This document shows, piece by piece, positions 15,474-22,575 of a stretch of DNA of 64,000 nucleotides. The DNA is taken from positions 1,178,001 through 1,242,000 of the forward strand of contig JADKAC010000005.1 of NCBI GenBank assembly GCA_016715425.1, read 5' to 3'. The notes under the pieces are model-generated. The model was not told the origin of the DNA. It searched no databases and saw only the letters and a list, made by a program, of their open reading frames with translations. This DNA comes from Bacteroidota bacterium. Its GTDB lineage: Bacteria; Bacteroidota; Bacteroidia; Chitinophagales; BACL12. Both the position numbers and the translations under genes were made by a program. Position 1 is the stretch's first letter; every line of letters starts with the position of its first letter.

Positions 15474-17981
15474 ATGAACGAAGCAGAAACAAGAGCAGAA
15501 CTAATAGACCCCAAGTTAAAGGCATGTGGTTGGGGCGTTGTAGAGGGTTCTAAAATTCTTCGTGAATACAATATTACCGCAGGTAAAATACAAACAGGTG
15601 GAGTAAGAGCTAAAAAATTAACTGCCGATTATGTGTTGGTTTATAGAGGAATTAAACTGGCGGTTATTGAAGCCAAAAGCGATGATTCAGAAGTTGGCGA
15701 AGGTGTGGCACAAGCGAAACAATACGCAGAAAAACTTCAATTAGAAACTACTTACAGCACAAACGGAAAAGAGATTTATAGCATCTGTTTGAAAACAGGT
15801 GATGAAAGTTTAGTTACAAATTATTTATCACCTGAAGCATTGTGGAATAAAACATATCCTCTACCATCAACAGATGTAATATCAGATTCAGATATTCATC
15901 ATTTAGAAGAGGCTGCAATGTGGAGAGAGAAATTTTCTGAAGTGCCGTATGAAGATAAAAGCGGAACCTGGCAACTTCGCTATTATCAGGAAATAGCAGT
16001 TCGCAATACACTTGAAGCAATTGCAAATAATAATCAACGCATTTTATTAACCCTTGCTACAGGAACAGGAAAAACAGCAATAGCTTTTCAAATAGCATGG
16101 AAATTATTTCAAACCCGTTGGAATCTTTCAGCAATGGTTAATGGTAAATTATCAATGGTTAATGACACTAACAATTCACCATTAACAATTAACAATTATC
16201 ATAGCCGAAGACCACGTATTTTATTTTTAGCAGATAGAAACATTTTAGCAGACCAGGCATTCAATGCATTTTCTGCATTTGCCGATGATGCTTTGGTAAG
16301 AATTAAACCAAGTGATGTAAACAATAATGGAAGAGTACCCACCAATGGAAGTATCTTCTTTACCATTTTCCAATCCTTTATGTCGGGCAAAGACAAAGAG
16401 GGAAATCCTGTTCCAAATTATGGTCAATATCCTGCCGACTATTTTGATTTCATAATTATTGATGAGTGCCATCGTGGAGGAGCAAATGATGAAGGAAACT
16501 GGCGAGGAATTTTAGAATATTTTTCCCCGGCTGTTCAGTTGGGTTTAACAGCCACACCAAAACGTCAGGGCAATGTAGATACTTATAAATATTTTGGAGA
16601 ACCTGTTTACATCTATTCACTAAAGGAAGGTATTAATGATGGGTTTCTCACACCCTTTAAAGTGAAACGTATTCAAACAACTCTTGACGATTACATTTAT
16701 ACAAGTGATGATACAATAATAGAAGGAGAAATTGAAGAAGGTAAACTTTATATTGAACCGGACTTCAATAAAATAATTGAGATAAAAGAAAGAGAGGCGA
16801 AACGAGTTCAGATTTATATGGACGATGCCAACCAAAAAGAAAAGGCAATTATTTTTTGTGCCACACAAGATCATGCTGCCGCTGTTCGGGATTTAGTAAA
16901 TCAAAACAAAAAAACTACCGATACTAATTATTGCGTTCGTGTTACTGCAAATGATGGAGAAATAGGTGAACAGTTTTTAAGAGAGTTTCAGGATAATGAA
17001 AAAACAATTCCGACTATATTAACTACTTCGCAAAAACTTTCAACCGGAGTAGATGCAAGAAATATTCGCAACATTGTTTTAATGCGACCTATAAATTCGA
17101 TGATAGAGTTTAAGCAAATTATCGGAAGAGGAACAAGGTTGTTTGATGGAAAAGACTTCTTTACTATTTATGATTTTGTAAATGCTTATCATCACTTTGC
17201 AGATCCGGAATGGGATGGTGAACCTCAAGAAGAAGTTCCATGTCCAAGATGCGGAGAAGTACCTTGTGTTTGCATATCAACACCAGGTGGAATATGTAAA
17301 ATATGCGGACAACAACCATGCATCTGTTTGAAAGAACCCGATGCTCCTTGCATAGTTTGTGGTCAACTACCATGCATTTGTAATAAGCGAAAAAAAATAA
17401 AAATAAAACTGAAAGACGGCAAGGAAAGACAAATACAATCTATGATGTCAACTTCATTTTGGAGTGCAGACGGTAAACCAATTTCAGCAGAAGAATTTTT
17501 AAATAATTTGTTTGGTGAATTGCCAAACCTTTTTAAAAATGAAGATGAATTACGGACACTTTGGAGCAATCCATTAACAAGAAGAATACTGTTAGAAAAA
17601 TTAGCTGAAGCAGGTTTTGGAAAAGATGAACTCAACACTTTGCAAAAACTCATAGATGCAGAAAAAAGCGACTTGTTTGATGTGTTGGAATATGTGTTCA
17701 ACAGCGACATAAAACCTATGACAAGAGAGGCAAGAGTTGCTGCAGCACAAGCAACAATCTTCGCATTACTCAACAACAAACAAAAAGAATTTATAGAATT
17801 TGTGTTGAGTAAATATATTGAAACAGGTGTTGAAGAATTAGACCAGGAAAAATTACCAATCTTGTTAATCAACAAATATCAATCACTTGAAGATGCAAAA
17901 GAAATTTTGGGAGACGTCGCAAACATCAGCAGACTATTTATAGAATTTCAGGAGCATTTGTATAAACAAAGTGCGGCGTAG
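15474..17981 (+). CDS. hsdR: type I restriction endonuclease subunit R (EcoEI-like)
   Basis: 835 residues. The N-terminal nuclease domain has D52, E66 and K68 (ADYVLVYRG, then AVIEAKSDD). The SF2 motor has Walker A LATGTGKT (194-201), motif II DECH (330-333), TATPKR and motif VI IIGRGTRLF. EcoEI-type C-terminal helices end the protein. Two oddities appear. First, residues ~219-244, between Walker A and RRPRILFLADRNILAD, are encoded by an intergenic-type repeat. Second, residues ~590-634 hold three Cys4 units (CPRCGEVPCVC, CKICGQQPCIC, CIVCGQLPCIC), probably zinc-binding. Role: ATP-driven translocation and cleavage of unmethylated DNA. The reading frame is intact. Confidence 0.96.
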   Translation: MNEAETRAELIDPKLKACGWGVVEGSKILREYNITAGKIQTGGVRAKKLTADYVLVYRGIKLAVIEAKSDDSEVGEGVAQAKQYAEKLQLETTYSTNGKEIYSICLKTGDESLVTNYLSPEALWNKTYPLPSTDVISDSDIHHLEEAAMWREKFSEVPYEDKSGTWQLRYYQEIAVRNTLEAIANNNQRILLTLATGTGKTAIAFQIAWKLFQTRWNLSAMVNGKLSMVNDTNNSPLTINNYHSRRPRILFLADRNILADQAFNAFSAFADDALVRIKPSDVNNNGRVPTNGSIFFTIFQSFMSGKDKEGNPVPNYGQYPADYFDFIIIDECHRGGANDEGNWRGILEYFSPAVQLGLTATPKRQGNVDTYKYFGEPVYIYSLKEGINDGFLTPFKVKRIQTTLDDYIYTSDDTIIEGEIEEGKLYIEPDFNKIIEIKEREAKRVQIYMDDANQKEKAIIFCATQDHAAAVRDLVNQNKKTTDTNYCVRVTANDGEIGEQFLREFQDNEKTIPTILTTSQKLSTGVDARNIRNIVLMRPINSMIEFKQIIGRGTRLFDGKDFFTIYDFVNAYHHFADPEWDGEPQEEVPCPRCGEVPCVCISTPGGICKICGQQPCICLKEPDAPCIVCGQLPCICNKRKKIKIKLKDGKERQIQSMMSTSFWSADGKPISAEEFLNNLFGELPNLFKNEDELRTLWSNPLTRRILLEKLAEAGFGKDELNTLQKLIDAEKSDLFDVLEYVFNSDIKPMTREARVAAAQATIFALLNNKQKEFIEFVLSKYIETGVEELDQEKLPILLINKYQSLEDAKEILGDVANISRLFIEFQEHLYKQSAA
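16128..16205. repeat. intergenic-type TTAACAATTAAC repeat inserted in frame inside hsdR
   Basis: 78 bp (26 codons) reading AATGGTTAATGGTAAATT, ATCAATGGTTAATGACACTA, then ACCATTAACAATTAACAATT. Arms GTTAATGG (16137-16144) and CCATTAAC (16179-16186) are an 8-bp inverted repeat. The same words form the spacers at 15013-15047 and 15404-15472 of this operon. It falls between two conserved helicase blocks that are normally close together and keeps the frame open. Confidence 0.75.
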
Positions 17982-18044
17982 GGGTAGAAAAAACTAAAAT
18001 GTATTTTTCTGTATCAACATAAATCAATACGCAAATCAAAGTAT

Positions 18045-18872
18045 ATGTACAACGAAAAAGAAATTTTCAAAAGGATAAAAGAGTACAGTGGTAAATTTAT
18101 TTCAGGCAAGCACGATTTAATAAAGGCATTATCCTCTGCTAAAAATTTTGTTAGCAGTTCTGATTTGAAATACTGGTCTTATGGAAAGTCGATTTATTAT
18201 GATGTGGATTTTGCAGGAGGAGGCACGGCCAAAAAAAGGCTTTATCGTGCCCGTTTTATTGATGTTATGATCCTGCCAGACGGTCGGTTTAAAAATCAGA
18301 TAATTGGGGCCTTTCTTGTTTGGGCAAGTAGAGTAAAGGGGTTTGATGTTGCTAATAAATTTAAAAATGACCAGAGCAGAAATAAACGCTTTGAGTTGTT
18401 GGTTCATACCTCTTTGATACCAGATATTTACGAAAAGGAAGTGGCGAATGAAAGAAAGAAGCAGAAGGTGAAAGTTGACACTAATTCATCAAAGGCAGCC
18501 CAAGCCCAGCAGCCTAAAAAACCTACTAAAGAAGATTTGGAAACAGCAAGAATTGAAGGATTCAAGCGAGAGATTATAAAGGAGGTTACCTTCCGTGATA
18601 GGAAAGTAGTTGAGCTTGCTAAACGATTGAAGAATGGAACTACCTGCGCAGTTTGTAGTTTTAATTTTGAAAAGGAGTTTGGCTCACATGGTGCAGGTTT
18701 TATTGAAATGCATCATTTGCATTCACTAGCCGAGGGTAAAAGAACAACTACGGTAAATGAGTTAGTACCAGTTTGTCCTAATTGCCACCGGATGCTCCAT
18801 AAAGGCAAGAAAATTCTAACTATAAAACGTTTAATAGAAATTAAGAAAAGTGCGAAGATGAGGAAGAAGTAG
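18045..18872 (+). CDS. HNH endonuclease-domain protein (McrA-like)
   Basis: 275 residues, 63 bp after hsdR. The C-terminal ~80 residues are an HNH/zinc-finger nuclease: CAVC (C201, C204), GFIEMHHLHSL (H223/H224) and VPVCPNCHRMLH (C244, C247, H248, H252). The N-terminal ~130 residues (SYGKSIYYDVDFAGGG, then LYRARFIDVMILPDGRF) may recognise DNA or modified bases, but I do not recognise that domain. A Lys/Gln-rich linker (~135-165) joins them. Family knowledge supports a DNA endonuclease. A type IV/McrA-like restriction role is inferred from the neighbouring type I system. Confidence 0.82.
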   Translation: MYNEKEIFKRIKEYSGKFISGKHDLIKALSSAKNFVSSSDLKYWSYGKSIYYDVDFAGGGTAKKRLYRARFIDVMILPDGRFKNQIIGAFLVWASRVKGFDVANKFKNDQSRNKRFELLVHTSLIPDIYEKEVANERKKQKVKVDTNSSKAAQAQQPKKPTKEDLETARIEGFKREIIKEVTFRDRKVVELAKRLKNGTTCAVCSFNFEKEFGSHGAGFIEMHHLHSLAEGKRTTTVNELVPVCPNCHRMLHKGKKILTIKRLIEIKKSAKMRKK

Positions 18873-18895
18873 CTCAGCCTTGAAGACATACCATT

Positions 18896-18941
18896 CTGTC
18901 TTAGCCGAGTCTTTTGCAAATGACTCGGTGTAAATCCTTTG
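18896..18941. repeat. CCGAGTC/GACTCGG dispersed hairpin, copy 1
   Basis: CTGTCTTAGCCGAGTC, a ten-base loop (TTTTGCAAAT), GACTCGG, then TGTAAATCC. Stem 18905-18911 pairs with 18922-18928. Better-conserved copies are at 25007, 26238 and 26360. The 18873-19199 gap contains this element, a second hairpin at 19034 and a terminator. Confidence 0.8.
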
Positions 18942-19033
18942 ATCCTGCCCAAAGCGGAACAAGAGTATGGACTTATGGCCGCTAGGTAAACACCACAGGT
19001 CAAGCTGGCCCATGGATTATTAGTGCTGTAACG

Positions 19034-19063
19034 GTAGTGATACCATAATGGTGGGTTCGCTAC
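19034..19063. other. two-tier hairpin, possible small structured RNA
   Basis: GTAGTGA (19034-19040) pairs with TCGCTAC (19057-19063) with one wobble, and inside it ACCAT (19042-19046) pairs with ATGGT (19048-19052). It precedes the terminator by ~30 bp. It is not a tRNA; function unknown. Confidence 0.35.
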
Positions 19064-19091
19064 TTTGTTAGTGATTTTATTATGAATTAAG

Positions 19092-19119
19092 AACCCCTTC
19101 GGTGAGAGGGGGTTTTTTT
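19092..19119 (+). terminator. rho-independent terminator closing the type I R-M/HNH region
   Basis: AACCCCTTC (19092-19100), loop GGTGA, GAGGGGGTT (19106-19114), then a T-rich tail. This is a 9-bp stem with one G-U. It separates the hsd/HNH block from the HARE-HTH gene. Confidence 0.85.
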
Positions 19120-19199
19120 GTTGTTTATGCTTCGTTTAAATATGTTGTTATGTAGATTTGGAAAAAATACTTATAAAAACATTTAAAAAATTTTCTCTT

Positions 19200-20045
19200 A
19201 TGACATTACACGAAGCGATAGAAAAACTTTTACAACAAACTGGGCGTCCAATGACTGCTCGTGAAATAGCTAACGAATTGAATAAAAATAAATGGTATGT
19301 AAAAGGGGACAAATCTCTAATTAAGACAAGTCAAATTACTGCAAGAGTTGACGACCATCACGAGCTTTTTGAAATAGACCGATCAATATCACCTCTTAAA
19401 ATAAAACTATTTGGTAGACAATTTACTCCAACTGCTAAACTTGTTTCTGCCAAAATTGAAATTCCGAAACAAGTAATGAAAGCGACACAAATTTCATCGG
19501 CTGAAATATCTCTATTTGAAAAAATTTTGATGAACGAAAAGAATTTTAAAAGTGCAAGCATCATTGACAATCTGATTCCTAATGTTTCAGGGGTATATTG
19601 TATTCGAATTACTGACGTTAACAAACTTCCCAAACCATTTAACACTTTTTTAGCAGACAGACAACACAACATCATTTATATCGGCATTGCATCAAAGAGT
19701 TTGAACAGGCGATTTTTAAATCAAGAACTTCGAGCAAAGGGACATGGGACATTTTTTCGGAGCATTGGTGCGGTGCTTGGACATAGACCACCAAAAGGTT
19801 CGTTGTCTTTAAAAAATAATAAACGCAACTACAAATTTTCAACGACAGACGAACAGAAAATAATTTATTGGATTAACGAAAACCTAAAAGTAAATTGGGT
19901 TAAGTTTAGTGGTGACTTTGAAACAATAGAAACAGAACTAATAAACAAACACAGACCTTTAATTAATCTTGCAAAAAATCCTTCGGCACTTCTACTGCTT
20001 TCGGAATTTAGAAAAGAGTGTGTGCAAATCGCTAACGAACTATGA
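19200..20045 (+). CDS. HARE-HTH domain fused to GIY-YIG-type nuclease
   Basis: 281 residues from the ATG at 19200. Residues 1-62 are a HARE-HTH domain (MTLHEAIEKLLQQTGRPMTA, then REIANELN and the C-terminal HHELFEID). Residues ~128-260 carry GIY-YIG nuclease elements: SGVYCIRI (GVY 131-133), NIIYIGIAS (YIG 160-162), R171 in LNRRF, and E246 with TELINKHRPLIN. Family knowledge: HARE-HTH modules are thought to read DNA or chromatin marks and are known fused to restriction nucleases. A defence role fits the island but is inferred. A TTG at 19158 could add 14 residues; the ATG sits exactly at the domain boundary and was chosen. Confidence 0.8.
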   Translation: MTLHEAIEKLLQQTGRPMTAREIANELNKNKWYVKGDKSLIKTSQITARVDDHHELFEIDRSISPLKIKLFGRQFTPTAKLVSAKIEIPKQVMKATQISSAEISLFEKILMNEKNFKSASIIDNLIPNVSGVYCIRITDVNKLPKPFNTFLADRQHNIIYIGIASKSLNRRFLNQELRAKGHGTFFRSIGAVLGHRPPKGSLSLKNNKRNYKFSTTDEQKIIYWINENLKVNWVKFSGDFETIETELINKHRPLINLAKNPSALLLLSEFRKECVQIANEL

Positions 20046-20080
20046 TTTCATCTGTACTCACATTCATTGAAAGAAATAGT

Positions 20081-20220
20081 GCAGCTACTAACAGCACCTA
20101 CACAAATGGTCGAGTTTCGTGTTCCAAGAACACCTTTGTGGTTAATGGAAGTTTAGTTTTTCAAATTAAGTTTTGTGGTAAAAGCCCCGCCCTTCGGGTA
20201 GCTGCAAAACGTTATGCATC
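20081..20220. other. attC-like recombination site between HARE-GIY-YIG and DUF4365 genes
   Basis: GCAGCTAC (20081-20088) and GTAGCTGC (20198-20205) are perfect inverted repeats. TAACAGCACCTAC (20089-20101) follows the first, and GTTATGCATC (20211-20220) ends the segment. Inside, CACAAA/TTTGTG encloses a perfect GTGTTC/GAACAC hairpin (20119-20133). An R''-L''...L'-R' layout of ~130 bp resembles integron attC sites, but the core is GTTATGC rather than GTTRRRY. Confidence 0.45.
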
Positions 20221-20227
20221 ATTTTAA

Positions 20228-22147
20228 ATGAAGAGACCCGAACAACATATAACGGAAACAAAATCACAGCGATTTTTTGAGAACATTGTTCCAGACGAAT
20301 GGGTTGCGAGGGAAATTAAACCAGACTATGGAGTTGACTACATTGTTGAAAAATTCACAAACGGACAATCAACGGGAAAAAGTTTCTTTGTTCAACTAAA
20401 AGGGTCAACACAGGAAATAGAAAATGACACATTCAAAAAGCAATTTGACGTTGCCAACTTGGAATATTATGCTTCGTTAGCATTGCCTGTTTTAATTGTC
20501 TGTGTTTCGGTTGTAACAGAGCAAATATGGTGTATGTGGTCAAACAACTTGACAGAAGCATTCGCTTTAAAAGACAAACAAGAAAGCTTGTCTGTTTCAT
20601 TAGACAAAAAATACCTGATAGATAAAGTTTCATTTCGACAATTAGAGTCTGATTTAGATTCAATCAAAAGATTTGGAATATCTATTAGAACAGAAAATGA
20701 AACCGGTGTATTATTAAACGAGTCAATCTTAAAGTGGATAAACCATTTTTATTCGAAGACTATTTCAATTGAGTTTAAGTATTTGCCAAATCATATAGAA
20801 ATATCTTATATCCCCAAGGAAAATGATCGGCTAACCTTTGCTATAAAAGCATTTGGTTTTAAAAAAGATATCACAATAGAAAATATAAAAGAAGACAATA
20901 TTGAATTACATCGTCCAATATTTAACGAGGATGATGTTACAGACTTGAATAAAGATATTCTAAAGGCAATCGCAATCTGTTTTGCTAAATATGATATTCA
21001 AGGCTCTTTACTAATTCTAAGAAAAATAATAGGAATTATAGACTTTAGTTCAGAGGAAGGTATGTTATCTCTAGATCCAATGGGTTTACTAACACTTTCT
21101 AAAACGAACAATCATTTACCGCTTTTCAACAAATTAATAAAAGATATAATTGATTTAAACCAACACGACTTGTTCTTTTTTTGCGACTTAGCATATTTTG
21201 CCGTTGATCAAGAATCAAAAGAACTCCAACAATATAGAATCGAGAACTTGTCATACTTAATTGAAAAGACATCAGACAATTCCGTAAAAGGAACATCTCA
21301 CTACAACCTAGGCAATATATTGAAGACAAACTTGGATTCGGACAGAGCTTTATTCCATTACTTTAAAGCAAGAAAACTATTTCCAGATTATTTAGAGAGA
21401 CCATATTGGTGGCGTGAAATAGCAGGTTTACTTTTTTCTAAAGGACATTTTATTTGGGCTGAAACCTTTTATCGAAAATCGTTAGAAAAAGCCAAAACTC
21501 ACCAACATAAAACATATGGTAGACTAGAGAAAAAATCCCCTAAAGAAGAGAAATTAATAATTGCCCTTATAGCTGATTGTCTTTTTCATCAAGGGAAATT
21601 CAAAGAAGCCCATTTATTATTTGAAAAATACCTTAATGAAACATCTTCAAATATTCAGGAATGGGTGATTAAAAATATTATATGTGTTGAATTGATAAAT
21701 CGAAATCTGGACTCTATAATTATCGACAAGAAAAAGTCTTTAGAAATTGTAGAAAAGTCATTAAAGATTTCGACTGAAGATGAAATCATCAATTGTTTGA
21801 ACGATGCCATAAAGGTAAATCCGTTGAACGGACTTGCTTGGTTTAATTTAGGTGTTGCATTAGACAAAAAAACGAAATTTAACGAAGCTTTGTTTGCCTT
21901 TTTGGCTACTTCAATGATTCAAGATTGGGACAAGGAAGCTCAATTTAATGCGATGACAATTTCACTAACACAACAAAACTTCGTTATGTTAGACTCACTA
22001 CTTCAATTTGTGATAGAAAAACACGGAGAGTTAGTGAGTAATGATTTAGCTGACTACATTATGAAAAAAAACATTCCTCTAGATGCGAAAAAAATGTTGA
22101 TTAAGACCTTCAAAGAAATGATCGAGAAAATAAAAAACGATGCATAA
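20228..22147 (+). CDS. DUF4365 nuclease-like domain fused to TPR repeats
   Basis: 639 residues. Residues ~1-150 are a DUF4365 domain: TETKSQRFFENIVPDEWVA, then PDYGVDYIVE (D37) and FFVQLKGS (Q56, K58). This is the D...(E/Q)xK pattern of PD-(D/E)XK-type folds. Residues ~150-340 are of unknown fold. From ~355 there are helical pairs typical of TPR/Sel1 repeats (GTSHYNLGNILKTNLDSDRA, then FSKGHFIWAETFYRKSLEKA), with a further TPR near 530-570 (AWFNLGVALDKKTKFNEALF). Such nuclease-plus-TPR proteins occur in defence islands; activity is unproven. The coding end overlaps an attC-like core. Confidence 0.78.
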   Translation: MKRPEQHITETKSQRFFENIVPDEWVAREIKPDYGVDYIVEKFTNGQSTGKSFFVQLKGSTQEIENDTFKKQFDVANLEYYASLALPVLIVCVSVVTEQIWCMWSNNLTEAFALKDKQESLSVSLDKKYLIDKVSFRQLESDLDSIKRFGISIRTENETGVLLNESILKWINHFYSKTISIEFKYLPNHIEISYIPKENDRLTFAIKAFGFKKDITIENIKEDNIELHRPIFNEDDVTDLNKDILKAIAICFAKYDIQGSLLILRKIIGIIDFSSEEGMLSLDPMGLLTLSKTNNHLPLFNKLIKDIIDLNQHDLFFFCDLAYFAVDQESKELQQYRIENLSYLIEKTSDNSVKGTSHYNLGNILKTNLDSDRALFHYFKARKLFPDYLERPYWWREIAGLLFSKGHFIWAETFYRKSLEKAKTHQHKTYGRLEKKSPKEEKLIIALIADCLFHQGKFKEAHLLFEKYLNETSSNIQEWVIKNIICVELINRNLDSIIIDKKKSLEIVEKSLKISTEDEIINCLNDAIKVNPLNGLAWFNLGVALDKKTKFNEALFAFLATSMIQDWDKEAQFNAMTISLTQQNFVMLDSLLQFVIEKHGELVSNDLADYIMKKNIPLDAKKMLIKTFKEMIEKIKNDA

Positions 22148-22180
22148 CAGCACCTACCCAAAAGTGGCGGTTCAGTGGTT
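22139..22180. other. attC-like half site at the end of the DUF4365 gene
   Basis: GATGCATAAC (22139-22148) is the exact reverse complement of GTTATGCATC at 20211-20220, on the other side of the gene. It is followed by TAACAGCACCTAC (22145-22157), identical over 13 bases to 20089-20101, and by CCAAAAGTGGCGGTTCAGTGG. The expected right half is missing; repeat DNA follows. Confidence 0.45.
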
Positions 22181-22210
22181 TAATCAATCTTTGTGCTTCT
22201 ATCAAAGTTT

Positions 22211-22545
22211 TACGTTCCCGCAGGGTTCTCACAGCAGCATTGTGCGGAAGCAATGAAACCCTGCGAAGTATGGAATTGAAAACATAATTCATTGTCTGCA
22301 CTCTAATTAAAATGATTACATAAATACTATGATTTAATTTAATTTTTTCCGTTCCCGCAGGGTTCTCACAGCAGCATTGTGCGGAAGCAATGAAACCCTG
22401 CGAAGTATGGATTTTGTTCCCCGCAAGGTTCTCACAGCAGCAATGTGCGGAAGCAATGAAACCCTGCGAAATATGGAATTGAAAACATAATTAATTGTCT
22501 GCACTCTAATTAAAATGATTACATGAATACTGTGATTTGATAATA
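22211..22545. repeat. three CGCAGGG/CCCTGCG hairpin units with CTGCACTCTAATTAAAATG tails
   Basis: Units start at 22215, 22351 and 22417. Each reads CCGCAGGGTTCTCACAGCAG, CATTGTGCGGAAGCAATG, AAACCCTGCGAAGTATGG: an outer CGCAGGGTT/AACCCTGCG stem and an inner CATTG/CAATG stem. Units 1 and 3 are followed by TTGTCTGCACTCTAATTAAA, ATGATTACAT(A/G)AATACT. Another full copy lies at 34067-34192. The 22148-22575 gap holds only this and the attC-like half site. Confidence 0.88.
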
Positions 22546-22575
22546 ATTTTTTCGGTCAGCCTGTCCTATCAGTTA

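Noticed and set aside
19034..19063. Possible tRNA because of GGTTCG next to a stem
   Set aside because: No acceptor, D or anticodon arms can be drawn; only a two-tier hairpin is present.
20042..20227. 61-codon frame between the HARE and DUF4365 genes
   Set aside because: It lies wholly within the attC-like palindromic segment; composition is explained by the site.
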